A stretch of DNA of 7,250 nt from Nitrospiraceae bacterium. GTDB lineage: Bacteria > Nitrospirota > Nitrospiria > Nitrospirales > Nitrospiraceae. Positions 1-5,900 of this stretch are shown here, in pieces. The DNA lies in assembly GCA_005800255.1 (NCBI GenBank), contig SYGW01000041.1, forward strand, positions 1 through 7,250, read 5' to 3'. The position numbers and the translations under genes are program-made. The first letter of the stretch is position 1, and the number at the start of each line of letters is the position of its first letter. A model generated the notes under the pieces. That model had not been told where the DNA came from. It made no database searches and worked only from the letters and a program-made list of their open reading frames with translations.

Positions 1-21
1 ATCCAATTGAGCTACGGGCGC
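1..21 (-). tRNA. tRNA gene, 5' part only (probably tRNA-Arg)
   Basis: Read on the minus strand, the bases form the start of a tRNA: a 7-base acceptor strand GCGCCCG, the linker TA, the D-stem strand GCTC and a D-loop AATTGGAT. The 5' end of the mature tRNA would be at position 21. The anticodon, T arm and 3' end lie beyond the window edge, so the amino acid cannot be read. The GCGCCCG acceptor together with this D arm is typical of many bacterial tRNA-Arg genes, which makes arginine the best guess from family knowledge. The gene follows aroK on the same strand after 34 nt with no terminator visible between them, so it could be transcribed by read-through from aroK as well as from its own promoter. 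Confidence 0.85.
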
Positions 22-30
22 ATCGGCTCG

Positions 31-59
31 ATCAACCACTTCACGTGAAACCTTGTCAA
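31..59 (-). promoter_or_regulatory. Possible promoter for the tRNA
   Basis: On the minus strand a perfect -35 hexamer TTGACA (54-59) overlaps the aroK stop codon. Exactly 17 bases further is GTTGAT (31-36), a poor -10 match with only 3 of 6 consensus bases. Initiation about 7 bases downstream would fall near position 24, just before the tRNA 5' end at 21, which is the geometry expected for a tRNA promoter. The perfect -35 and the spacing support the call; the weak -10 argues against it. The TTGA part of the box is also fixed by the end of the aroK coding sequence, so chance is possible. Confidence 0.4.
40..49. repeat. 10-bp perfect palindrome TTCACGTGAA (parS-like core)
   Basis: TTCACGTGAA is a perfect palindrome in the aroK-tRNA gap. 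On the minus strand the match to the ParB site consensus TGTTTCACGTGAAACA extends to GTTTCACGTGAA, giving 12 of 16 positions, but the other arm departs (GTG instead of ACA). It sits almost exactly at the centre of the 17-bp spacer of the putative tRNA promoter. It may therefore be a degenerate parS site, an operator, or a coincidence; its symmetry is seen, its function is not. Confidence 0.45.
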
Positions 60-565
60 GAACGGGGAAGCAACACAAGAAGCGCCTCGACCAATTGATC
101 GACCGTTCGACCGTCCGTCGCGAGGACATAGTCGGCGGCAGCGCGATACTTCGGCTCCCGCTCCCGCAACACGTCCTGAACTTCCTCGACGAACGATTTG
201 GTCCCGGTCAGCGAAGGGCGCTGATTATCCCCACCGATGCGTTTTGCGATCGTCTCGACGGAGGCCGTCAGCCAAGCCAGCGCACCGCTCTTCTTGAGCG
301 CCTCGACATTCTGCGGGCGGAGGATGGCCCCGCCTCCCGTATCGATCACGAGCTGGTCTCGGCCGGAAAAATCACGGCACACAGCAGACTCCAGGTCGCG
401 AAAATGCTCCCAGCCCTCCTGGGCCACGATCTCCGGAATGGTCCGCTTCGCCCGGGCGACAATCTCCGCATCGGTCGACAGACACTCCCGTCCTAACCGC
501 GCCGCAAGCCGCTTCCCCACCGTACTCTTGCCGGTCCCCCGATAGCCGATCAGAACGATATTCAT
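56..565 (-). CDS. aroK: Shikimate kinase
   Basis: AroK phosphorylates shikimate with ATP to give shikimate 3-phosphate, the fifth step of the cytoplasmic shikimate pathway to chorismate and the aromatic amino acids. The 169-aa product has the usual family length. Visible motifs are the Walker A P-loop GYRGTGKST (residues 7-15), the shikimate-binding Asp32 in STDAEI, Arg56 in HFRDLE, the GGG loop at 77-79, the LID arginine in NQRPSL (Arg116), and a C-terminal REREPKY segment (134-140). The start at 565 is chosen because the P-loop normally begins a few residues from Met and because this ATG overlaps the aroE stop as ATGA, so translation is probably coupled. A longer reading from 628 would add 21 unconserved residues. 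Only a weak, distant GGAG lies upstream, consistent with coupling. It is the last protein gene of the leftward operon. Confidence 0.96.
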   Translation of the reverse strand: MNIVLIGYRGTGKSTVGKRLAARLGRECLSTDAEIVARAKRTIPEIVAQEGWEHFRDLESAVCRDFSGRDQLVIDTGGGAILRPQNVEALKKSGALAWLTASVETIAKRIGGDNQRPSLTGTKSFVEEVQDVLREREPKYRAAADYVLATDGRTVDQLVEALLVLLPRS

Positions 566-1416
566 GAGAAGCGGGACTCCAGCACGGCGCGCATAACGTC
601 GGTCGGCGCGGCCTGGCTGGTCCAGCATTCGAACTGCGCCGCGGCTTGATGAAGAAACATCTCAAGCCCGGGAATCGTACGACATCCCGCCGCCTTCGCC
701 TCCCTCAGCAGCCTGGTCTCCCGAGGGTTGTACACGATGTCCATGACCGTCAACCCCGCATGGAGCAAAGGAGCTGGCACAGAGATCCCTTGTACATGGG
801 GCGACATGCCCATCGGGGTGCAATGGATCAGCACCTGAGCCTCCGGCAGAATCGTTCGCAGGGTCGCTTCATCAAGAGGCGCGGCCTGCACCACCAGTTC
901 TGTCTTCGATTGGAGATCCTGTGCCAGAACGGTGCGTTCCCGTTCGTCGATTCCCAAAAGGGTCAAGCGATCGATCCCCGCCTCTGTTCCGAGCGCAAAG
1001 GCGATCGCACGGGCCGCGCCTCCCGATCCGAGCATGACCACATGCTGCCCCGTCAAGGCCACGCCGCCTTCGCGTAGCGCGCGCAAAGCGCCGGTCGCAT
1101 CGGTGTTGTAGCCGATCAGGCGTCCGCCCTCAGCCACAATCGTATTAATCGCGCCGATATGACGAGCGGTCGGTTCGACCGCATCGAGAAAGGGCACGGC
1201 CGCTACTTTATGGGGGATGGTCACGCTGGCGCCACGAAAACTGTCCAGGGCGCGCAGTCCCTTGAGCGCCGCACCGATCGCTTCCACCCGGAAGGCCAGA
1301 TAGACGAAGTTCAACCCGAGTTTCTGAAACGCGGCATTATGAATCGCGGGCGAGAGCGAATGTTCGACGGGATTGCCGATGACGCCGCAGAACTGCGTAT
1401 GTGCGTTGATATCCAT
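562..1416 (-). CDS. aroE: Shikimate dehydrogenase (NADP+)
   Basis: AroE reduces 3-dehydroshikimate to shikimate with NADPH in the cytoplasm, feeding the AroK encoded just downstream. The 284-aa protein has the two-domain family layout. The N-terminal substrate domain shows SLSP (20-23), SVTIPHK with the catalytic Lys70, GAIN with Asn91, and NTDATG with catalytic Asp106. The Rossmann domain has GSGGAARA (130-137), and PGLEMFLHQAAAQF (249-262) supplies the late substrate-binding glutamine. The usual NVT before the catalytic lysine is SVT here, a mild variant. The start at 1416 is chosen because family homology begins immediately after it (FCGVIGNPVEHS); a reading from 1488 adds 24 residues that overlap the SDR gene. 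No good ribosome binding site precedes this start. It lies 20 nt after the SDR gene and overlaps aroK by 4 nt. Confidence 0.96.
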   Translation of the reverse strand: MDINAHTQFCGVIGNPVEHSLSPAIHNAAFQKLGLNFVYLAFRVEAIGAALKGLRALDSFRGASVTIPHKVAAVPFLDAVEPTARHIGAINTIVAEGGRLIGYNTDATGALRALREGGVALTGQHVVMLGSGGAARAIAFALGTEAGIDRLTLLGIDERERTVLAQDLQSKTELVVQAAPLDEATLRTILPEAQVLIHCTPMGMSPHVQGISVPAPLLHAGLTVMDIVYNPRETRLLREAKAAGCRTIPGLEMFLHQAAAQFECWTSQAAPTDVMRAVLESRFS

Positions 1417-1436
1417 AGGTTCGAAAATCGCGCGCC

Positions 1437-2192
1437 TCAGGAAATGGTCCTGCCTCCATCGACCGGAAAAGTTCCGCCCGTAACCCACGCGGCCTCGTCA
1501 GACGCGAGATAGAGAACCAGGCTGGCCACGTCTTCCGGGTTCCCAACTCGCCGGATCGGATAGTGCGCCAAAATAGGGGCCAATTGTTCGGGATGGCTCA
1601 TCAAAGGCGCCGCCATCGGCGTATCGACCAGGCCTGGATTCACCACGTTGCAGCGGATGCCATCTTTGGCGTAATCAACCGCAAGGGCTCTGGTCATAGC
1701 ATCCAGCGCCCCCTTAGAGGCGGCATAGGCAGGTAAGGTGGGAAGGCCAACCAGGCTCGCGATGGAGGAGATCATGACGATCACGCCCGTCCCCTGCTTC
1801 AGCATCTGAGGCAGGCACGCGCGCGTCAGGCGAAACACTCCGGTCAAATTGACGTCGAGGACCTGCGCCCAAGTCGCATCATCGAGCTCATGCAGACGTT
1901 TGCCGAACTCCCCGATGCCGGCATTGTTGACGAGGAGGTCGAGCCGCCCGAACTGCTGCACCGTCCGCCGCACCGTATCCTGAACATGCGCGTCATCTGT
2001 GACCGAACCGGCCACGGCAATAGCCTGGCCCTGCTCCTTCACGATATCGCCCACGACCCGGTCCAGCTCCGCTTGCCGTCTCCCCGTGATCACGACTGCC
2101 GCCCCTTCTTGCGCAAAGGCTTTGGCGATCGCTTCACCGATACCGGCGTTGCCTCCCGTGACGATCGCAACCTTTCCGCTCAGCCGATTCAT
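1437..2192 (-). CDS. SDR-family oxidoreductase (FabG-like)
   Basis: This is a classical short-chain dehydrogenase/reductase of 251 aa, the standard length. It has the dinucleotide-binding TGGNAGIG (12-19), NNAG (89-92), Asn115 in DVNLTG, the catalytic Ser143 in ISSIAS, the YxxxK pair Tyr156/Lys160, NPG (185-187), and the typical C-terminal VTGGTFPVDGG. Two arginines after the second beta strand (GRR, 37-39) favour NADP(H) over NAD(H), by family knowledge. All catalytic tetrad residues are present, so it should be active, but the substrate cannot be read from sequence. It may be a 3-oxoacyl-ACP-reductase-like or sugar/alcohol dehydrogenase. The ATG overlaps the trmI stop as ATGA and is preceded by GAGAGGA at 2202-2208, nine bases upstream and inside trmI. 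Its position between trmI and aroE implies co-expression, not necessarily a pathway link. Confidence 0.9.
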   Translation of the reverse strand: MNRLSGKVAIVTGGNAGIGEAIAKAFAQEGAAVVITGRRQAELDRVVGDIVKEQGQAIAVAGSVTDDAHVQDTVRRTVQQFGRLDLLVNNAGIGEFGKRLHELDDATWAQVLDVNLTGVFRLTRACLPQMLKQGTGVIVMISSIASLVGLPTLPAYAASKGALDAMTRALAVDYAKDGIRCNVVNPGLVDTPMAAPLMSHPEQLAPILAHYPIRRVGNPEDVASLVLYLASDEAAWVTGGTFPVDGGRTIS

Positions 2193-3058
2193 CGCGCGTC
2201 GTCCTCTCGCTCGTCACGGTCATCGGCCGCTTCGTCCGCAACCTCAGCCGCTGGCACGGTGGGCCACAACCCGAACTCGATTTTTCTGGCCACAGTGATG
2301 AAGCCTGAATGGGCGACCATGCGGTGATCGGGCCTGACGCTGCGTCCCTGAATCGACCAGGTCCGCAACAATGTTTCAAACGTTTCAATCATGCCAAAAA
2401 CCATCGCCTTCTCAAGCGCCTCCACGGTCTGCACCACTTGAGGGACGGTCGGCACAAAACTCACGTAGATCCCTCCGGAGCGGAGGGCCCGGGCCGCATG
2501 GGGCACCACCTGCCAGGGCTCCGGAAGATCGAGCACGAGACGATCGAAGGGCAGGCCATCGTCGAGCAGGCTGATCCCCTCATACACGTTCCGGCGAAGC
2601 GGAATGAGATTCGGCATCGGGCCCATGTACCGTTCGATATTCGTCATCGCCATTTTCGCGAAATCCTCGCGGGCTTCGTAGGTCACGACCAGACCGCGCG
2701 GACCCACGGCGCGCAAGAGGGCCATCGTCAGAGCTCCGGAGCCGGTCCCCGCCTCGAACACACGCGCGCCGGGATAGACATCCGCCCACATGGGAATGAG
2801 GGCCAAATCTTTCGGATACAAGACCTGGGCGCCCCGCGGCATCTTCAGCACATAATCGCCGAAGGTCGGCTTGAGCGCCAACATCGTCTTATTGCCGGAG
2901 AGCGTGACCAGAGAGCCGTCCGGCTTTCCGATGAGGTCATCATGATCGATTTTGTGACCGCTCAGTTGGTAGCGGTCTCCGGCCTTTAAGGTCAGGGCAT
3001 ACTGCCGCCCCTTCTTATCGACCAAGTGGATACGTTCACCTGATTGAAATTGTGGCAT
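2189..3058 (-). CDS. trmI: tRNA (adenine-58-N1)-methyltransferase, TrmI type
   Basis: TrmI methylates N1 of adenine 58 in the tRNA T loop using S-adenosylmethionine, stabilising tRNA structure; the family enzyme is a homotetramer. The 289-aa protein has an N-terminal beta-barrel region (about 1-65, opening with GERIHLVDKKGRQY), the SAM motif FEAGTGSGALT (101-111), an acidic end of beta-2 (YEAR, 127-130), DLPEPW (177-182), and the conserved C-terminal RPDHRMVAHSGFIT (242-255). The last 25 residues or so form a charged, Asp/Glu-rich tail beyond the family core; its DNA also carries the ribosome binding site of the next gene. The start at 3058 fits the family N-terminus although no Shine-Dalgarno precedes it; a promoter lies directly upstream, so the mRNA may be leaderless. 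First gene of the leftward operon, divergent from the sigma factor gene. Confidence 0.93.
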   Translation of the reverse strand: MPQFQSGERIHLVDKKGRQYALTLKAGDRYQLSGHKIDHDDLIGKPDGSLVTLSGNKTMLALKPTFGDYVLKMPRGAQVLYPKDLALIPMWADVYPGARVFEAGTGSGALTMALLRAVGPRGLVVTYEAREDFAKMAMTNIERYMGPMPNLIPLRRNVYEGISLLDDGLPFDRLVLDLPEPWQVVPHAARALRSGGIYVSFVPTVPQVVQTVEALEKAMVFGMIETFETLLRTWSIQGRSVRPDHRMVAHSGFITVARKIEFGLWPTVPAAEVADEAADDRDEREDDAR

Positions 3059-3066
3059 ACGAACCC

Positions 3067-3095
3067 ATTCTAGAAGCGCTGCGCCTAGTTTTCAA
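3067..3095 (-). promoter_or_regulatory. Sigma-70-type promoter for trmI operon
   Basis: On the minus strand, TTGAAA (3090-3095, 5 of 6 consensus bases) is followed after exactly 17 bases by TAGAAT (3067-3072, 5 of 6). Only eight bases separate the -10 box from the A of the trmI ATG at 3058. With the normal 6-8 base distance from -10 to the start point, transcription would begin at about 3058-3060, leaving zero to two untranslated bases. The absence of any Shine-Dalgarno before trmI agrees with this. Confidence 0.65.
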
Positions 3096-3119
3096 CCAGA
3101 CAAACCAACAGGCTCTTCC

Positions 3120-3141
3120 CTCTTGCCGCTTTTGGCAAGGG
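3120..3141. other. Short hairpin upstream of trmI promoter
   Basis: CTTGCC (3122-3127) and GGCAAG (3134-3139) form a perfect 6-bp stem around the loop GCTTTT, extendable by a T-G and a C-G pair to 3120/3141. No T tract follows on either strand, so it does not look like an intrinsic terminator. It lies about 25 bp upstream of the trmI -35 box and could be a protein-binding inverted repeat or part of a leader on the sigma factor side. Function unknown. Confidence 0.35.
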
Positions 3142-3195
3142 CTGTTTCAGCAGCATGAAATGTGGCAATTACGCCTGTGCTCCGTCGTCGCGCGG

Positions 3196-3209
3196 CACAA
3201 TTGTGACAA
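3196..3209. repeat. Two overlapping small palindromes (possible operator)
   Basis: CACAATTGTG (3196-3205) is a perfect 10-bp palindrome, and TTGTGACAA (3201-3209) is a 4-1-4 inverted repeat sharing its TTGTG. Such TGTG/CACA symmetry is common in bacterial operators, and the site lies in the divergent intergenic region about 100 bp upstream of the trmI promoter. No specific regulator can be named. Confidence 0.3.
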
Positions 3210-3437
3210 GGCTGCCTCACCACCTCTCACCTCTCCTCATTAAATCGCTCTAACAGTCCTGCCTTTTCGATAAATTGCGCACTGCCGCTCTCATGAACGG
3301 TCCAGCACAGGATTTGCTGCATAGAAAGACAACAAAACAAGGATGAATCGTTTGACGAATCACTGGCTCTCATGGAGTAGCGCCAAAACCCAAACTGACC
3401 GAGGTCACAACCATGCGGCGCACGACATCAGATAGTC

Positions 3438-3446
3438 AAAGGAGGG
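3438..3446 (+). promoter_or_regulatory. Strong ribosome binding site deciding the sigma factor start
   Basis: AAAGGAGGG sits nine bases (counted from GGAGG) before the ATG at 3455. It is the best Shine-Dalgarno in the window and selects this ATG over the in-frame ATG at 3413, which lies upstream of it and has no comparable site. Confidence 0.85.
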
Positions 3447-3454
3447 GCGACGAC

Positions 3455-4711
3455 ATGAGCAAACCTGTATTCCCAACCCCTGAAGCAGACGAGTTGATCG
3501 CGGGTGCAAAGGATGTCGATGCAGACGATCCCGAGGCAAGCGGACTCCTGGATGTGATCGGTCGCGATACCGCCGAAGAGGAAGAGCCTGTCGTGCCGGC
3601 ACAGGCCGTGACTCGCACCGCTGTGCAGGGTGGTCCCTTCATGTTGGAGTCGCTCTACTTTCGCTCCTTCGGCGAACGGGCCTTGCTGACCAGAGAAGAA
3701 GAAGTCGAGCTGGCGAAAAAGATCGATGGCGGAACCAGCACCATCCGGAAGGCCCTGCGTCGCGCCATCCAAGCGGTCCCCAAGCTCAAACAGCCTGATT
3801 CTGCGATCAAGGCGGTTCAGACGCTCCAGCTCGTCAAAGGATTGAGCGGACTCTCAGCCACGTCGCTCGACAAGGCCGAGCTGAGTCTCGCGGCGCTGAT
3901 TAAAGGATCCGCCGGCCAGCAGAAACTTCCAGTTGCCATCGTCAAGCAGCTCAAAGAAGAGTTGGCCACTCTCCGCTCCGCCCGGATCGTGCTCGAACAG
4001 GCCAAGGACGAATTAGTGCGCTGCAATCTACGGCTCGTGGTAGACATCGCCAAACACTACACGGGCCGCAGCTTGACCCTGCTGGATCTCGTCCAGGAAG
4101 GCAATATCGGGTTGATGAAAGCGGCCGAACGCTATCAATACCGCAAGGGATTCAAATTCAGCACCTATGCAACCTGGTGGATCCGTCAAGGCCTCACCAG
4201 AGGGCTGGCGGATCAATCACGGACCATCCGCATCCCGGTGCACCAGACTGAAGCCTCGCACCGCATCCTTCGTGTGACCAGACGGCTCGGACAGCAGCTG
4301 GGCCGTCCGGCTCGGATTGAAGAAGTGGCCAAAGTGCTAAAGATGAGACCGGAGCGACTCCACGAAACCGTGCAGGCGTTTCAAGAGCCGGTCGCCCTGG
4401 AAAAGCCGGTGGGTGACGGGACCACGGAATTCGGGGAACTGCTCCCTGATCTGCAAGCAGTCCCGCCGGACGCCAATGTGCACCTGACGGAAATGGCGCA
4501 GCAGCTTGAACGGATTCTCGGCCTGCTCACGCCGCGAGAACAGACCGTCATCCGGCTACGCTTCGGGATCGGCTACGATCAGGCCTGCACGTTGGAGCAG
4601 GTGGGACAGAGCCTCTCCGTAACGAGAGAACGGATTCGCCAAATTGAAGCGAAAGCGCTCAAAAAGCTGAAGACCCCCGAGATCAAGGAAATGTTTGCCG
4701 CCATCCAGTAA
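3455..4711 (+). CDS. RNA polymerase sigma-70 family factor (primary-like / group 2)
   Basis: A 418-aa sigma-70 factor that directs RNA polymerase to promoters. An acidic, poorly conserved N-terminus (1-60) replaces a recognisable region 1.1. Region 1.2 is at about 64-92 (LLTREEEVELAKKI), followed by a roughly 90-residue helical spacer. Region 2 (about 184-263) contains DLVQEGNIGLMKA and FKFSTYATWWIRQ. Region 3 follows (about 264-335), and region 4 ends with the helix-turn-helix LEQVGQSLSVTRERIRQIEA (380-399). Residues equivalent to E. coli RpoD Gln437 and Thr440 are kept (Gln245, Thr248), as are His455 and Glu458 (His263, Glu266), so standard and extended -10 elements should be recognised. 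Flanking positions differ from the primary consensus (GLTRGLADQS; QTEASHR). The length is well below a proteobacterial RpoD, so a group 2 (alternative, RpoS-like in role) factor seems likelier than the housekeeping one. Monocistronic by its terminator. Confidence 0.92.
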   Translation: MSKPVFPTPEADELIAGAKDVDADDPEASGLLDVIGRDTAEEEEPVVPAQAVTRTAVQGGPFMLESLYFRSFGERALLTREEEVELAKKIDGGTSTIRKALRRAIQAVPKLKQPDSAIKAVQTLQLVKGLSGLSATSLDKAELSLAALIKGSAGQQKLPVAIVKQLKEELATLRSARIVLEQAKDELVRCNLRLVVDIAKHYTGRSLTLLDLVQEGNIGLMKAAERYQYRKGFKFSTYATWWIRQGLTRGLADQSRTIRIPVHQTEASHRILRVTRRLGQQLGRPARIEEVAKVLKMRPERLHETVQAFQEPVALEKPVGDGTTEFGELLPDLQAVPPDANVHLTEMAQQLERILGLLTPREQTVIRLRFGIGYDQACTLEQVGQSLSVTRERIRQIEAKALKKLKTPEIKEMFAAIQ

Positions 4712-4728
4712 ACGAAGCTCATCCGGCC

Positions 4729-4761
4729 AAAAATGGGCGAGGATCATCCTCGCCCATTTTT
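4729..4761. terminator. Symmetric intrinsic terminator after the sigma factor gene
   Basis: Two 16-base arms, AAAAATGGGCGAGGAT and its exact complement, flank a single central C, forming a 33-bp near-perfect palindrome. A GC-rich stem (TGGGCGAGG/CCTCGCCCA) with an A tract before and a T tract after is a textbook Rho-independent terminator. It starts 17 nt after the sigma factor stop. The symmetry means it could terminate from either direction, although the next gene also runs rightward. Confidence 0.95.
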
Positions 4762-4803
4762 GCGCTCCTACGGCTTTCCCCCCGAGAGCACGTATGCGAC
4801 AAT

Positions 4804-4829
4804 GAGGCCCACTCGAATGAACGAGGCCC
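4804..4829 (+). repeat. Short direct repeat GAGGCCC before htrA
   Basis: GAGGCCC occurs at 4804-4810 and again at 4823-4829, 19 bp apart. The second copy includes the GAGG (4823-4826) that lies six bases before the htrA-like ATG and acts as its probable ribosome binding site. The first copy has no evident role. At seven bases this could be chance. Confidence 0.35.
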
Positions 4830-4832
4830 CTA

Positions 4833-5900
4833 ATGACTCTGCGCGCAACAACGATCCACGCTCTCCTCTTTCGCTTCGCCACAATTTCATTCCTTCTCGC
4901 CAGCGCCTGGATACTAGAGGCGCCGATCGCCTCGGCTGAGCCAGTGGTCGGATCAGCACCCTCTCATGAAAAATCTCTCTCGGTCCCGGCGGTCGTGGCC
5001 AAAGTACGCCCTTCGGTCGTGACCATTCTGACGCGCGGCGTGCCGGCCACTCCCTCGCAGGCCCAATCCGGATCTGGGTCCGGCGTCATCATCGACGAAG
5101 GCGGCTATATCCTGACAAACAATCACCTGGTGGCAGGCATCAAGAGCTTGGTGGTGGGACTCTCAACCGGCCGATTAACCCCGGGCCGGGTCGTCGCCCG
5201 AGACTTTCTGCTCGACCTGGCTCTCGTCAAGATCACGGCCACGGACTTAGTGCCGGCCACGTTGAGCCCGTCTCCAGCACTGGAGATCGGCGAGTCGGTC
5301 ATCGCCATCGGCAATCCTCTCGCCCTCAAGGGGGGCTCGACCGTCACGGTCGGTGTCGTCAGCGCGATCGACCGCTCGGTGCTCACCCCGGACGGCGAAA
5401 CCCTCTACGACCTGATCCAAACCGATGCCGCTATCAACCCGGGCAATAGCGGAGGACCGCTCGTCGATCTGTCCGGCCATGTGATCGGCATCAACGTGGC
5501 CATCGCCCCCTCCGCGCAAGCCATCAGCTATGCGATTTCCATGGAGGCCATCTATCCCCATATTCAATCGATGATCGCCCGCGGCTCGGTCCTCCGTCCC
5601 GACATCGGATTCATCCCTGTCACCATCACCGCCAGCATCATGGCCAGCTTCGAACTGGAAGGCGACCGCGGGGTCCTGGCCCTCAATGTCAACCCGGCAG
5701 GGCCTGCTGCCGTCGGCGGCCTCCACAACGAAGACATCATTACCGCTGTGGAGCAACATCAGATTTACAACCTTGGAGACTTCTGGCATGCCCTCAGGCG
5801 GTCCGGCGACCAGCCGGCTTGGCTGCTGACGATTCAAAGAAAAAACGTCCAGTCCACCATCACGATTCAGAAGCCCGGGGCGCTGAAGCCTGTCCCATGA
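4833..5900 (+). CDS. HtrA/Deg-family serine protease, single PDZ
   Basis: An S1C (HtrA/DegP/DegS) serine endoprotease for envelope protein quality control. The 355-aa protein opens with a hydrophobic export signal (about 10-35, possible cleavage after ASA35), so it acts in the periplasm or stays membrane-anchored like DegS. The trypsin-like domain (about 50-250) has the full triad: His98 in TNNHLV, Asp128 in LLDLALVKI and Ser206 in INPGNSGGPL. One PDZ domain follows (about 255-345, PDIGFIPV through PAGPAAVGGLHNEDIITAV). One PDZ and this length match DegS more than the two-PDZ DegP. The start at 4833 gives a complete signal peptide and has GAGG six bases upstream. It follows the sigma factor terminator by 71 nt, so it needs its own promoter; I found none convincing. 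Its stop overlaps the lipB start (ATGA). A role as regulatory protease is possible but unproven. Confidence 0.94.
   Translation: MTLRATTIHALLFRFATISFLLASAWILEAPIASAEPVVGSAPSHEKSLSVPAVVAKVRPSVVTILTRGVPATPSQAQSGSGSGVIIDEGGYILTNNHLVAGIKSLVVGLSTGRLTPGRVVARDFLLDLALVKITATDLVPATLSPSPALEIGESVIAIGNPLALKGGSTVTVGVVSAIDRSVLTPDGETLYDLIQTDAAINPGNSGGPLVDLSGHVIGINVAIAPSAQAISYAISMEAIYPHIQSMIARGSVLRPDIGFIPVTITASIMASFELEGDRGVLALNVNPAGPAAVGGLHNEDIITAVEQHQIYNLGDFWHALRRSGDQPAWLLTIQRKNVQSTITIQKPGALKPVP

Larger units (their letters stand above)
3059..3454. other. Divergent intergenic region, 396 nt
   Basis: This stretch separates trmI (leftward) from the sigma factor gene (rightward). It holds the trmI promoter, a short hairpin, two overlapping palindromes and a pyrimidine-rich tract (about 3213-3239) with repeated CTC/ACC units. 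I see no convincing protein gene and no sigma-70 promoter of good quality for the rightward gene: TTGACG at 3352-3357 has no acceptable -10 partner. The long untranslated space suggests that the sigma factor gene has a more elaborate control region than a simple housekeeping promoter, but this is inference. Confidence 0.6.

Noticed and set aside
2309..2989. A 226-codon open frame on the plus strand opposite trmI.
   Set aside because: It is antisense to a well-supported methyltransferase gene, its composition (many His, Arg, Gly) is typical of a shadow frame in GC-rich DNA, and it has no family resemblance.
3052..3243. A 63-codon rightward open frame beginning inside the trmI start region.
   Set aside because: It overlaps the trmI start and its promoter, has no ribosome binding site or recognisable protein features, and covers the hairpin and palindromes.
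3304..3320. A sigma-54-like promoter: CAGCAC, then TTGCT with the correct 10-base distance to the GC element.
   Set aside because: The near-invariant GG of the -24 element is AG here, and no activator site or regulator is evident.
3352..3380. TTGACG as a -35 box for the sigma factor gene.
   Set aside because: The hexamer 17 bases downstream (GAGTAG) matches only two of six -10 bases, and neighbouring spacings are no better.
3343..3435. A 30-codon open frame (ATG at 3343 to TAG at 3433) upstream of the sigma factor gene, possibly a leader peptide.
   Set aside because: The AAGG before it is only one base or so from the ATG, the peptide has no recognisable character and there is no attenuator-like structure after it.
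4791..4803. GTATGC or GACAAT as a -10 box for the protease gene.
   Set aside because: No acceptable -35 box lies 15-19 bases upstream of either, so I could not support a promoter.
5819..5896. An N-terminal extension of LipB starting at 5819.
   Set aside because: The extra 26 residues lie in the protease gene, are rich in Lys and His and unlike the family, and the ATGA-coupled start at 5897 is more economical.
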